Below, piece after piece: positions 29,729-38,784 of a DNA stretch of 39,604 nt. The stretch spans positions 1 to 39,604 of the forward strand of contig JALSKP010000724.1 of NCBI GenBank assembly GCA_026988815.1. The letters are read 5' to 3'. The stretch's first letter is position 1. The number at the start of each line of letters is the position of its first letter. A program made the translations under genes and the position numbers. Origin of the DNA: Myxococcales bacterium (GTDB lineage Bacteria; Myxococcota_A; Bradymonadia; Bradymonadales; Bradymonadaceae). Under the pieces are notes generated by a model that saw only the letters and a program-made list of their open reading frames with translations, ran no database searches and was not told the origin of the DNA.

Positions 29729-30289
29729 TTATGGAAGAGGATCAACACAAACCGCAGAAACTATTTGTGCGCCAGCACAGTTTTTTGCGACTGCTTGGCT
29801 AAGACGACAGTTGGCGGTGTCTTCGGTGTCATTGGCTTTCGCTGTTCCTTCAAGAGGAATTGTTCCAGGGCAGTTATTTAGGCAATCGTTGAGCTCACCG
29901 AAATCGGCGTTGAATTCGCTTTTACAGGATTCAAAGTATTCGGTGCAGTATTTATCACACACAGTGACGACGTCTTGGCAGGTGTCGATGGTGCTCATGA
30001 GGGAGGCGTGCGGACAATGTGTGGCCGGATTTGAAGCTGCCACATCGACGTGATAAATTCGGCATTGGAGGGTATTTCCTGCGACACGCCCTTCTTCAGC
30101 AGCGCGATCTTTGAGAATTGAGCAGGTAGCAAAACAATCCTCGTCATTATCGTACAAAGCATTTTTGCCAACACAATTTGCTTTGGCGTCGGCACAATAA
30201 ATCTGGCAATTCTCACTAGCCCCTTCCCCCGCATCCGAAGAACAGGCACCTAAAAGAAAAGCTAAAAGAGTAAATACAACGAACTTCAT
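29729..30289 (-). CDS. Cysteine-rich lipoprotein with two related modules
   Basis: I prefer the ATG at 30289 over a TTG two codons upstream; MKFVVFTLLAFLLGAC is a clean lipoprotein signal with Cys16. The mature protein has about 18 Cys residues. The first module runs CQIYCADAKANC ... CFATC ... NTLQCRIYHVDVA ... HCPHAS. The second (CDKYCTEYFESC ... CLNNCPG ... TANCRLSQAVAKNC) repeats the same Cys spacing in degenerate form, so it seems to be an internal duplication. Such proteins are frequent in Myxococcota-like genomes; their function is unknown. It ends 54 bases upstream of the Tat subunit gene. Confidence 0.75.
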   Translation of the reverse strand: MKFVVFTLLAFLLGACSSDAGEGASENCQIYCADAKANCVGKNALYDNDEDCFATCSILKDRAAEEGRVAGNTLQCRIYHVDVAASNPATHCPHASLMSTIDTCQDVVTVCDKYCTEYFESCKSEFNADFGELNDCLNNCPGTIPLEGTAKANDTEDTANCRLSQAVAKNCAGAQIVSAVCVDPLP

Positions 30290-30346
30290 ATACAAACCTG
30301 AGGAGAGTTGTGTAGATTACCGTGAATCAGAAAACATTCAAATAAA

Positions 30347-32122
30347 TTAGCTCAATGCCGATGAGATTAAATTTTCTCGGCTCTTTGCGATGAAGTGGGC
30401 GACGCTTCTAACTTCGCTCAAGCGCTCATCCACTTCTTTGGCGAGCGCGACGACGTCATCATCGTCTTTCCTCTCTTCCAAAACTTGCTCCAGCACTTCC
30501 TCAATTTGTCGATAAAGTTTATCGCCCGCCGTTTCGACGAATGTTTTCAGCCGATCGCCGTAATCGTGAATGACGTGTAAGAGTTCTTCTTCGACTTTCT
30601 GGCTGGCTGATTCAATTGACTTAACGCCAGCCTCGCGCGCCCGGTCTTTTATCTGAGAATCGACTTTATCTTTCAAAAAGAACGCTAAAACAGGAGCGGC
30701 GAGGGTGAGTAATCCGCCGACCAACGCGTTAGCAAAAAGGTAAACTGAAACGCCCAGCGCTCCCAATGCAAAAACACCAACATCGTAGGCGATGGTGTCC
30801 ACTTCCAAGTCTAAATCTTTGCCCACACCAAGTTCGTCCCGTAAGGATTCGACGGTATCGCGTAGGGATTCGTTGGTTATTTGGATGATTTCTTCGGCGA
30901 GCTCTTCCAGATCTCCGGCAAGGTTTTCACCTTCTTTTTCGAGGAACCCCTTAAAGGTGTCTTGGATAAAAGAGGGGAGATAGAGTTTTACATCTTTTGC
31001 GTCCGCTTTTTCAATTTCCATGGGTAGGGCAGACTGAAAGGCTTCGTTAAAGGTTCTGAGATTTCGTTTCGCGCTCGCGGCAATATCGGAAACTTTCTCG
31101 TCGATAAGATCGAGATTTTCGGCGATGAGCTTTCGCGAACTTTCAAGCTTTTCGCTGACATTGGCAATACGTTTTACGAGTTCATCTTTTTCAAGCAAGT
31201 ACCCTTGCTTTTTTATCGCAAGGTTTTGTTCAAGCATTGTCGCAATGCGAGCACCTCCGCCGAGCGCGCTGTCGAGAATAATGTAGGCGCGTTGGTCACT
31301 TAAAAAGTTCGATAGATGATCTTTGAATTTCAAAAATTCCGGTGGTGCCGGTTTTCCCTCGGATTGAAGATCGAGCGCCGCTTTTCCAGAAAGGGCAAAT
31401 AGTTGGACCTCACCGATCAGTCCCTCCAGACGTTCGCGCGCGTAGCTTTCGACCTCGGCGGCATCATCTTCATCAAGTGCATCAATTTTACCCAAGATAA
31501 AAATAATCCGATCGCGGTTGGCTGTTAAAAGGCGATCACGGATAAAGACCACTTCGCTTTTCTTTAAGACTTGGGTGGCGTCAAGAACATAGAGGATCAC
31601 ATCGGCACGTGGAACGTAGCCGTAGGTGATTTCTACTTTCTGCCGAGAAATATCGTTAACGCCTGGAGTATCGACAAGGGTCAAAGACTGATTAAGAAAG
31701 GCGTTGGGATGGGAAATTTCTACAAATTCAGGTTCATCTTTTTCGTCCTCGGCATGACGAATGACATCCTCAAGTTCGCTGAGTTCGATTTCATATTTTT
31801 CCCCAAACACGGGCTTCACCGAAATCTTTCGCTTTTGGCCATAAACCAGGTGCGTGATAACAGCGGTTGTTGGTGTAATCCCCATGGGGAGAACTTCTTC
31901 ATTGAGAAGCGCATTCACAATGGTGGATTTCCCATGATTGAATTCGCCAAGAACGACAAGCGTAATTTGCTCCTGGGTCAGCATAGGCAAACGTTCTTCA
32001 AAAACTTCTTTTTTGAGAGATTGTAGGCCACTTCTGTCCGCGATTTCACCAAGTTCGGTGAGGAGATCGGCGACCTGTTCGGCAGAGATTCGACTCGTTT
32101 CTTTTTGTGTTTCTTCGCTCAT
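30347..32122 (-). CDS. Bacterial dynamin-like GTPase
   Basis: I place the start at the ATG at 32122, seven bases after the M48 stop; the upstream in-frame TTG would overlap the M48 gene. The 591-residue protein has G1 GEFNHGKS (59-66), G2 TPTT (83-86), G3 DTPG (151-154) and a G4 of GKID (211-214) in place of N/TKxD. A long helical stalk follows, with a hydrophobic paddle or membrane hairpin at about 448-483 and helices to the C-terminus. This is the layout of bacterial dynamin-like proteins, which bind and remodel or fuse membranes. Coupling to the M48 protease and lipoprotein genes suggests a joint envelope task. Confidence 0.88.
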   Translation of the reverse strand: MSEETQKETSRISAEQVADLLTELGEIADRSGLQSLKKEVFEERLPMLTQEQITLVVLGEFNHGKSTIVNALLNEEVLPMGITPTTAVITHLVYGQKRKISVKPVFGEKYEIELSELEDVIRHAEDEKDEPEFVEISHPNAFLNQSLTLVDTPGVNDISRQKVEITYGYVPRADVILYVLDATQVLKKSEVVFIRDRLLTANRDRIIFILGKIDALDEDDAAEVESYARERLEGLIGEVQLFALSGKAALDLQSEGKPAPPEFLKFKDHLSNFLSDQRAYIILDSALGGGARIATMLEQNLAIKKQGYLLEKDELVKRIANVSEKLESSRKLIAENLDLIDEKVSDIAASAKRNLRTFNEAFQSALPMEIEKADAKDVKLYLPSFIQDTFKGFLEKEGENLAGDLEELAEEIIQITNESLRDTVESLRDELGVGKDLDLEVDTIAYDVGVFALGALGVSVYLFANALVGGLLTLAAPVLAFFLKDKVDSQIKDRAREAGVKSIESASQKVEEELLHVIHDYGDRLKTFVETAGDKLYRQIEEVLEQVLEERKDDDDVVALAKEVDERLSEVRSVAHFIAKSRENLISSALS

Positions 32123-32129
32123 TTTTCGC

Positions 32130-33011
32130 TCAAATAACTTTGATAATGTCTTCAACTTCTCGATCAATTTCGTCTAAAGGCCGTCCGCCTTTCTCTCCGA
32201 TCAAATTTCTATAATAACTTGATTCGGCAAAGAGTTTTAAGGCTTGGATCCGTTTGGGAAGGTAGGGATGGGTTTTGGTCAGTTCGGTCAGGCGACCCCA
32301 CCCCTCTTTGATGTCTTCAAGTTGAGACACGAATTCATCGACGTCCATTTTCGGGTACATTTTTTGACTTCCCAGTCCCATTCTCATGATCGATTCTAAG
32401 GCCACCTTTTCATCGCGACAGCAGATCAATCCCGCACGATCGCAGGTAATTTCACTACGGCGACTCCACGCGTTTAGCGCCAGTCCTGCGGGCATACTCG
32501 CCCACTTTACGACAATACCTAATCCATTGGCCAATTGCTTGGCCGCACTATGGTAGACGACGTGATTATTTTGAATGTGCCCACTTTCATGCCCCAGTAC
32601 GAAGAGCACTTGTTCATGGGTAAACGAATCGACAAGCGCTGAATTGACAACGATAAAGGATTCGGTGTTCGTTCCGTAGGTTCCAGCATTAATCGTTGGA
32701 TTATGGGTGACGTAAACGGTTGGAACAACGATTTTTAGAATTTTTGCACAATGTAAAATTTGATCGTGAAATGCTGGAAATTGGCGCGAGTTTACGCGCA
32801 CCGCAGTTCCTAAAAGATCGGAACGTTGGAAGGTTTTCCAAAATCTCACCGATGCTTCTACGACCATGCGAACAGGGGCTAAGCGTTCTAATTTTCGGAG
32901 AACGCGTAAGTCGCCGGAGAAGGCATAATCACCAAAATTGCCGCGCTCTTCGGCAGTTCCACTTGGGCTTTTCTGTTGGTCAATATAGTGTTGAAAATCG
33001 AATGTCGTCAT
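32130..33011 (-). CDS. M48-family zinc metalloprotease lacking membrane segments
   Basis: Start set at the ATG at 33011 (AGGA six bases ahead, eight bases after the lipoprotein stop), giving 293 residues. Zinc-site motif HESGH (141-145) is present, and SEITCDRAG supplies the third ligand Glu187, as in M48 peptidases such as HtpX and BepA/LoiP. TYGTNTESFIVVNSALVDSFTHEQ is the typical preceding block. No signal peptide or hydrophobic segment is seen, so it appears cytoplasmic. It lies between the lipoprotein and dynamin-like GTPase genes with gaps of about eight bases on each side, i.e. the middle gene of a three-gene operon. Confidence 0.88.
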   Translation of the reverse strand: MTTFDFQHYIDQQKSPSGTAEERGNFGDYAFSGDLRVLRKLERLAPVRMVVEASVRFWKTFQRSDLLGTAVRVNSRQFPAFHDQILHCAKILKIVVPTVYVTHNPTINAGTYGTNTESFIVVNSALVDSFTHEQVLFVLGHESGHIQNNHVVYHSAAKQLANGLGIVVKWASMPAGLALNAWSRRSEITCDRAGLICCRDEKVALESIMRMGLGSQKMYPKMDVDEFVSQLEDIKEGWGRLTELTKTHPYLPKRIQALKLFAESSYYRNLIGEKGGRPLDEIDREVEDIIKVI

Positions 33012-33019
33012 TGGAAATC

Positions 33020-33409
33020 CTATTTCGTGATTACGAATCGTTTTTTGGTTACGCGTTTCTTTGCATCCATTGCCTGAACGGAAATACGAAAATCGCCTTT
33101 GCAAATCATGGGCGGATCCCAGGATGTGGGTGGCTTCCATTCAAAAATATCATCCACCTCCGCACCGTCCCCAAGGGTCATGGACACACCGTTAACGGAG
33201 GCAATGAAACTATCAACGACAAGATCGCGATCTGGATCGCTGATATTGACCGTGATTTTATCAACGAGAGGGAAGTCGAAATTGCTATCCTCTTTGCAAG
33301 ATACTCGGGCATCTTCAACGGCCGGTGGAATCGGTGGAGGAACTTCTTCCTCTTCACATGAAAGGCTTAGAAAGAGGAAAGGAATCGTCACTAAAAGGGT
33401 CCAACGCAT
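33020..33409 (-). CDS. Small lipoprotein, 129 residues
   Basis: GGAG lies five bases before the ATG at 33409. The signal peptide ends LSLSC (Cys18), followed by four Glu residues and a Pro-rich linker. Residues 35-129 look like an immunoglobulin-like or fibronectin-like beta domain: KITVNISDPDRDLVVDSFIASVNG, then WKPPTSWDP and ...DFRISVQAMDAKKRVTKK. Two Cys in the mature part (KED-adjacent Cys38 and the MICKG Cys) could form a disulfide. First gene of the lipoprotein/M48/dynamin-like operon. Exact role unknown. Confidence 0.75.
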   Translation of the reverse strand: MRWTLLVTIPFLFLSLSCEEEEVPPPIPPAVEDARVSCKEDSNFDFPLVDKITVNISDPDRDLVVDSFIASVNGVSMTLGDGAEVDDIFEWKPPTSWDPPMICKGDFRISVQAMDAKKRVTKKRFVITK

Positions 33410-33797
33410 GATATCTCCGAAAGACTTTCGTTGTAAAAAGATAACTTCGGCTACCTTAAGAAAATTCCTTTAAAACGTCGAGCACGATTATTTAAAAGGT
33501 ATCGTCTTGTGAGTGTTCGAATTTGAAATCTAAATTGGAATGGTTTTCTTTGTAAGATCAAAGTTTGAAAATCGAAATATATTGGTGACGAGGCCAACAA
33601 CCCTTCGGAACGGATTTGAGCATGTTGTGTGACGATGAAATCGTACATGCGAAGGAGCCCTAATCGACCAAGAAAAACACGTGGATACAAAATCGAAAAT
33701 CCGTTAATGTTTGGCAACAATTTATTTGTTGTACTTGTTTGAATTCAGGAGTCATGAACAACAAAGACACGAATGTCGTTAATAATGAGGAGTAGAC
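33410..33797. other. 388-base gap between divergent genes
   Basis: Divergent promoter region for the lipoprotein/M48/dynamin operon and the GH43-like lipoprotein. It is AT-rich. A short inverted repeat (CAACAA ... TTGTTG) lies near 33713-33730. An 89-codon minus-strand frame at 33451-33720 does not look like protein. I see no RNA gene. Confidence 0.55.
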
Positions 33798-34964
33798 ATG
33801 TTTAAATATGTGACACCAAATCTCGATCGAATTCTATCAAGTTTAGTGTTCACTCTTTCCATTTTTGGATGTGATTCGGAAAAGTCCTCTTCGCCCGTCG
33901 TTGAAATTGACCAGTCGTCGTTCGAAGATATGAAAATGCGCGCCCAGGACGTGAGCAAGGATCTCGTTGAACCAGAACCGTGTGAAAGCGATTGTCCCTG
34001 GCCGAAATTTTCCGGCTCTGAAATCGTGTTTACGAATATCTTTGATTTTGAGGGCACTTCCGTGACATCGATTGCAGCTGATCCGAGTGTTATCCATACC
34101 GGTTTTCGATATGAGATGTTTTTTACCTGTATAAATTATGGACTGGGGGATCCTCCACCGACTCAGCTTTGTAGCGCATTCTCTTCCGATGGACGAAATT
34201 GGACCCAAACTCCCGGTCCATTTGGTGGAGGTATTCTCTCTGGTGAACAAGGCTCCGGAGCTTTTGCTCTGGAGGGCGTCGATACTGTCTATTTAGGGGT
34301 GGATGGATACGCACTTTTCTATTCCACTTACCCCGAGAGTGCGAATGCCGACCCGGTTTCCGGATATCCAGCGACGCTGAGATTAGCAACTGGAACCTCG
34401 GTGAATGGTCCGTTTGTGCCTCTGTCCGAGTCGCCATTACGTAAAACCCCAAGTGGACCAGATCATGACGCAATCTATAGTCCAAGTAGCATCCAAACTT
34501 CAGAGGGGTGGCAGATGGTTTATGCCGGACATTGTTTTCCGCGACAAGGTGTGGATTGCCCACTGACAGCAGGAGGGGTCTCACTACTTTTTGCGAAAAG
34601 CCCTAACCTTTTTGGACCGTGGGTGAAAATTGATCCGCCTGTGTTTGGAGAGAATCGACCTGAATGGGCTGGAATAATGGTAGCTGAACCATCGTTAGTT
34701 AAAGACCAAGATTTTTATTATATGTTCATCACTGGGTTTATTGCCGGTCCAGACGGAGAAAAGCCAAACGCTATAGGAATGGTTCGAAGTCGAACGCTTG
34801 ATGGTCCTTGGGAATGGAATCCAGTTCCCATTATCGAAAAAAAAGAAACGGAAATTGGTGTTGTGGCTCCAAGTGTTGTGGTCCGCGATGGAAAGTTTCA
34901 ACTTTGGTATACTTCCATTGATAGCGAGGGAATCTATAGGATCGCCTATTCTGAATCGAACTGA
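33798..34964 (+). CDS. Lipoprotein with GH43/GH130-like five-bladed beta-propeller
   Basis: GAGGAG lies six bases ahead of the ATG. The signal peptide ends LSIFGC (Cys25). After a Cys-containing linker (CESDCPWP) come repeated propeller blades of the glycosidase clan GH-F/GH130 kind: ADPSVIHTGFRYEMFFT, DGYALFYSTYP, DHDAIYSPSSIQTSEGWQMVYAG, AEPSLVKDQDFYYMFITG and APSVVVRDGKFQLWYTS. Each blade carries the xxPSV...YxMWYT pattern. The acids at blade starts (ADPS, GPDHDAIYSPS, AEPS) fit a catalytic pocket, but whether it is active cannot be judged. It probably binds or hydrolyses a carbohydrate at the cell surface. Confidence 0.78.
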   Translation: MFKYVTPNLDRILSSLVFTLSIFGCDSEKSSSPVVEIDQSSFEDMKMRAQDVSKDLVEPEPCESDCPWPKFSGSEIVFTNIFDFEGTSVTSIAADPSVIHTGFRYEMFFTCINYGLGDPPPTQLCSAFSSDGRNWTQTPGPFGGGILSGEQGSGAFALEGVDTVYLGVDGYALFYSTYPESANADPVSGYPATLRLATGTSVNGPFVPLSESPLRKTPSGPDHDAIYSPSSIQTSEGWQMVYAGHCFPRQGVDCPLTAGGVSLLFAKSPNLFGPWVKIDPPVFGENRPEWAGIMVAEPSLVKDQDFYYMFITGFIAGPDGEKPNAIGMVRSRTLDGPWEWNPVPIIEKKETEIGVVAPSVVVRDGKFQLWYTSIDSEGIYRIAYSESN

Positions 34965-35192
34965 CCAACGAATTTTCTAGCCGGTTCAATACAATTGGAG
35001 GTTTTAAGATTCCTTACGAAGAGTGGTTTCCTTAGACTCACATCGAGCGGAAATGGGACCGATCACGTGAATCAGAAGTAGGATCTTTAAAACAAATTAC
35101 AAACACCTAACAAACATGGTTCCACGGGAATTCTTTTGAGGCGTTCTCGAGACCAAGCAAGGAATCTATCAAAGACAATGCCGAGACTCTAG

Positions 35193-37190
35193 TTATTCAA
35201 CCTCGAAGCTAAGCGTCCAAGAGACAAGTTTTCCAACGTCTACAGCCGCGCTATCAACGATGTGAAGGGTATATTCTCCAGAAAGCACCTCGCCTTTTAA
35301 TGCATCAAGTGCTTTGGAATCAATAATCACGTTCGCTTGAGCATCGGCGCCTTTATAGACCTCGATGGTCTTCGCGCCTTTTGAAAGCGTGATGCTAAGG
35401 TCGCCGCGGTAGGTGTGCTCGACGTTGAGATTAATGAGTGCTTTTGCGATCTTACCGGGCTCATCAATCACGATGTTATCAAACGCGCCTGAAGCGTCGT
35501 TATCAGGAATGGCCATATTGGGAGTTGATGTTTTCGTGACCGATTTTTGATTGTCATTTCCAGACGAAAGTTTCGAGCCGACCAAGGCAAAACTGCTTTT
35601 CGCGTAACCATCGATCATGATGTGAATCACACCAGCGCCGGCGAGTTCTACACGGCAGGTTTCATTTGAGCCTGATTTATAAGGACGACAATCGTAGTTC
35701 GCTTTCGTTGGTTCTGAACCCACTTTGACGTAAAGGTCGGCGTCACCGGTACCGCTTAAGACGAATTCGTAAACGCCAGCTGCGAGCACTGGAGTCTGGA
35801 AACGAAGATTTGCGCCACGTGCAAGATCGCCGCTTTCTTGCAAGCCTTTCCAATCTTTGTCTGCGTTATCTCCGCCACCAGGAACGAAGGTATTGTCTTC
35901 TTCGCCGGAAACGAGAACGACTTGTGCCGAATCAACGCCGCGAAACATTTGCTCGAAGGTTTGAGGGTCGTCATATTTCATAAGACCGCGAATCAAAGAA
36001 ATGGTGTCGCGTTCCATCGAACGGAAGAAGGCAGGCATCGCGTTGGTGATGATGTCCACATATTTTGTTCCTTTAGCATCGTCCGGATTTACACGGGCAT
36101 GGGCGTCATTTAATGCTGAATCAACGTAGGCATAAGTATCACAACCGTTCATGAAAACGATGGAATATTGACCTTGAATCCAATCGCCTTTGTTGGCAAG
36201 AGTACGAATATTTGCCCCCAAACCAGCGTGCCCGCCGTAGGCGATAAGATCGGCAGTTCTTGATAACTCTTCATAACGATCGTTGAAATCTCTTCCCGCG
36301 GTTCGAACATTATCGACCAGAAGGGTTGTGATTTTCATCGTTTTTCCGTTCCCAAGTGAGACTTCGAAATTGACTTCAGGATGTTCAACACCAGGGTTTT
36401 TTGTCCTGGGCTCAATCGTTGGACTCATTCCTCTCAATTCACGTTTCATCTTCTTAACGAATTGATTGTATGCAGATATACCAGCATCGGAACGGGTAGT
36501 AGCGCCGTCCTCGTATTTTCCAAAAATGGCAACGATGTTGAGAACATCATCTTCATAAATTTTGTGGTATTCAGGATATTTCCCTGTGGTGTTGATTTCA
36601 CTCACACTCACATTCGCCGTCGCAGTATAGACGTCTTCGTCGGCGAGCTCGCAGTTACGAGCTGTAGCGCGATAGTAATACCACATCGACGAGGTATCAA
36701 CGTCATGGGCGGAACGGTCGATGCAATCATGGTTGTATTTTTCAGTGAAGGCGTCTTGGGCGCTTCTTGCCATGTCGATCGGGATTTTAAATTCGTAGGT
36801 ACTTGGAACGTTGCTTTTCTTTCCCCATGCAACAGGCAAAACCACATCGTAGTTGATCCGTGTACGGCCGTTTTCCTGTGCCGTTTCAACGTTGGATAAA
36901 ATAATCTTATCCAGACGACCGATTGAATTATGCTCGTTGAGGTGACCAATCGTGAAAAGAAGTTGGTCTTCGATTTGGCCGTTGACGTTAAAGCGGGAGT
37001 CGCTGAGAAGCGTTCCGCTAAATGCCATATTTAGGAAAATGGCCTGCACGCTAGAATCGGCTTTTCCATCACTTTTGACGAAATCGCTTTCGCTAATATC
37101 CAATTTTTCTACGGGCGCCGAGATCTCTTCAGAACATGAAAAGGTAAGGCTGGAAACAAGAGCTGCGGCAAATAAAGATTTAATTTTCAA
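35193..37190 (-). CDS. Caspase/gingipain-like lipoprotein with PPC and P domains
   Basis: I set the start at a TTG (37190) with GGAG six bases ahead, giving MKIKSLFAAALVSSLTFSC with Cys19 as lipidation site; an ATG four codons upstream is the alternative. The protein (665 residues) has a roughly 430-residue N-terminal part containing LIAYGGHAGLG (His321) and SIVFMNGCDTYAY (Cys350), the His-Gly and Cys pattern of clan CD (caspase-fold) peptidases. A PPC domain (about 455-545: GVYEFVLSGTGDADLYVKVGS) and a C-terminal P/proprotein-convertase domain (about 565-665: HTYRGDLSITLSKGA ... SGEYTLHIVDSA) follow. Probably a surface protease; activity unproven. Confidence 0.72.
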   Translation of the reverse strand: MKIKSLFAAALVSSLTFSCSEEISAPVEKLDISESDFVKSDGKADSSVQAIFLNMAFSGTLLSDSRFNVNGQIEDQLLFTIGHLNEHNSIGRLDKIILSNVETAQENGRTRINYDVVLPVAWGKKSNVPSTYEFKIPIDMARSAQDAFTEKYNHDCIDRSAHDVDTSSMWYYYRATARNCELADEDVYTATANVSVSEINTTGKYPEYHKIYEDDVLNIVAIFGKYEDGATTRSDAGISAYNQFVKKMKRELRGMSPTIEPRTKNPGVEHPEVNFEVSLGNGKTMKITTLLVDNVRTAGRDFNDRYEELSRTADLIAYGGHAGLGANIRTLANKGDWIQGQYSIVFMNGCDTYAYVDSALNDAHARVNPDDAKGTKYVDIITNAMPAFFRSMERDTISLIRGLMKYDDPQTFEQMFRGVDSAQVVLVSGEEDNTFVPGGGDNADKDWKGLQESGDLARGANLRFQTPVLAAGVYEFVLSGTGDADLYVKVGSEPTKANYDCRPYKSGSNETCRVELAGAGVIHIMIDGYAKSSFALVGSKLSSGNDNQKSVTKTSTPNMAIPDNDASGAFDNIVIDEPGKIAKALINLNVEHTYRGDLSITLSKGAKTIEVYKGADAQANVIIDSKALDALKGEVLSGEYTLHIVDSAAVDVGKLVSWTLSFEVE

Positions 37191-37389
37191 AATGATCTCC
37201 ATCAATGTGGTGTAACGAATAATCAACAAAGCAACTTTTAGGCCAAAAAACCTGCTTTAAATCCTCACGCAAATTCGCGCGATTTAAATCTTATTGACGA
37301 ATTATTGTACAAATTGTCAAGTCCACTTGCCACCAAGTGGGTCTCTCTTTGCACGTTTTGGATCCAAAACAGCGCGTAAGAGAATGGAA

Positions 37390-38616
37390 CTAGTTCTTGT
37401 TAACGTTGAGAACCAACTGGCGTTTTCCACCGACCATTCCCGGCGCTTCTGGTAGATCGATATGAAGGGTTCCAACGTCGGGGTGCTCCTTAATGATCTC
37501 TGGTAATTGCTTTACGATTTGGCGAAGAAGGTCTTCATATCCTTCGGGGGCACGTTGTGCTTCCCCGAAAAGATCGTCCAAAAGCGCACGAATATCGATA
37601 GGCTTGTTGGGATTGATTGGAATATTTTGAACAGGATTAAGGAAGCCGTAAACGTAGCCAGGCAAACGCGCGCTACCTTCGGTGTCTTTGCGCAACTCCA
37701 AGGCTCGGTCTTCTTTTCCCATGATGTCATAGGCTGAGGCTCTGAGCGACCAGAGGTCGGGAAGATCTCGCGCATTCTCGACTTTCGATTCCGCTTGCTT
37801 AAGTAAGGCGATCGCCTTCCCACCATCAACGCCGTGCGCAATCACCGAGGCCGCTGCTTGAAGGTAACCCCAAGGCTCGTCAGGAATCAGCGCGATCGCC
37901 GTCTCTGCATCTTCGAGAGCCGCCTCGCTGGCTTTTGAAAGCAAAGAAAGTTGGCTCCTCAAGATTGCGCCGGGCGCTACAAATTCAGGCGTTTCGCCTT
38001 TTTCAACCAACCAACCTAAGGCTTCCATCGCCGGATTGGTGCGTTGGTGCAAAGCATGGATCCTCGCCAAATTTAATCGAGACTCTTCGTCTTCAGGGTC
38101 CATTTGAACAGCGTGGTGAAGATCGCCCTCAGCGATTTCAATATTGCCCAAACGTACGTGAATTGAGCCTCTAATCGCGAAAGGTTGACCGTCTTGATCG
38201 TCGGCCTCAATAATACGATCCAAATCCAACATTGCCGCGTTGTAAAATCCCATATGCTCATGAACGATCGCGCGACCAGTAAGCGCATTTATCAAGTCAA
38301 CATCTTTTCCAATCGCCGCATTAAAATACTGGCGAGCACTTTCTGGATCGTCGTTGTAGAAAGCCGCGTAACCGCGACAACTGTAGGTTCGCGCTTCCCA
38401 TTCTGGATCGTCGATATTGACGAGTGCTTTTTCGCATAGCTCCAAACTCTTCGCATACTCCTCTTCTTCAAGCGCGATTTCGGCTTTCAAAACGGCCAAC
38501 TCAAATGCGTTGGGGTGATCTTCAAAGGCATTTTTTAAGGCACTTGTTGCAGAATCTACATCACCATCAAAAAGGGCGTCTTCGATGGTTTCAACATATG
38601 AGGAGAGTTCGGTCAT
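37390..38616 (-). CDS. TPR-repeat protein, 408 residues
   Basis: The ATG at 38616 has AGGA a few bases ahead. There is no signal peptide; the protein is acidic and contains about eight tetratricopeptide units, for example ARTYSCRGYAAFYNDDPESA (near residue 80), ALTGRAIVHEHMGFYNAAML and SRLNLARIHALHQRTNPAME. The last 90 residues are not TPR and include QNIPINPNKPIDIRALLDDLFG and TLHIDLPEAPGMVGGKRQLV. Acidic TPR proteins of this kind are frequent in Bradymonadota-like genomes. It probably scaffolds protein complexes. Single-gene unit by spacing: no close neighbour on this strand. Confidence 0.8.
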   Translation of the reverse strand: MTELSSYVETIEDALFDGDVDSATSALKNAFEDHPNAFELAVLKAEIALEEEEYAKSLELCEKALVNIDDPEWEARTYSCRGYAAFYNDDPESARQYFNAAIGKDVDLINALTGRAIVHEHMGFYNAAMLDLDRIIEADDQDGQPFAIRGSIHVRLGNIEIAEGDLHHAVQMDPEDEESRLNLARIHALHQRTNPAMEALGWLVEKGETPEFVAPGAILRSQLSLLSKASEAALEDAETAIALIPDEPWGYLQAAASVIAHGVDGGKAIALLKQAESKVENARDLPDLWSLRASAYDIMGKEDRALELRKDTEGSARLPGYVYGFLNPVQNIPINPNKPIDIRALLDDLFGEAQRAPEGYEDLLRQIVKQLPEIIKEHPDVGTLHIDLPEAPGMVGGKRQLVLNVNKN

Positions 38617-38784
38617 TCTATTTCCTTTGTCTTTGGCTCGGCTTTCTTACACCTATTCTTTGTCCAGGGATAGACTTTTGAGTAAGAGGGCGACCAAATA
38701 ATTTGACAACCATTCTCGCCGAGGTCGAAAAAGAAAGGGCTGACTCATTCGAATCAGCGTTTGTAACGTAAAAACAGGGGAATA

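Noticed and set aside
32720-33361. 213-codon plus-strand frame across the M48 and small lipoprotein genes
   Set aside because: It covers two well-supported minus-strand genes and shows no recognisable domain.
33451-33720. 89-codon minus-strand frame in the 388-base gap
   Set aside because: No ribosome-binding site and Arg/Phe-rich random look.
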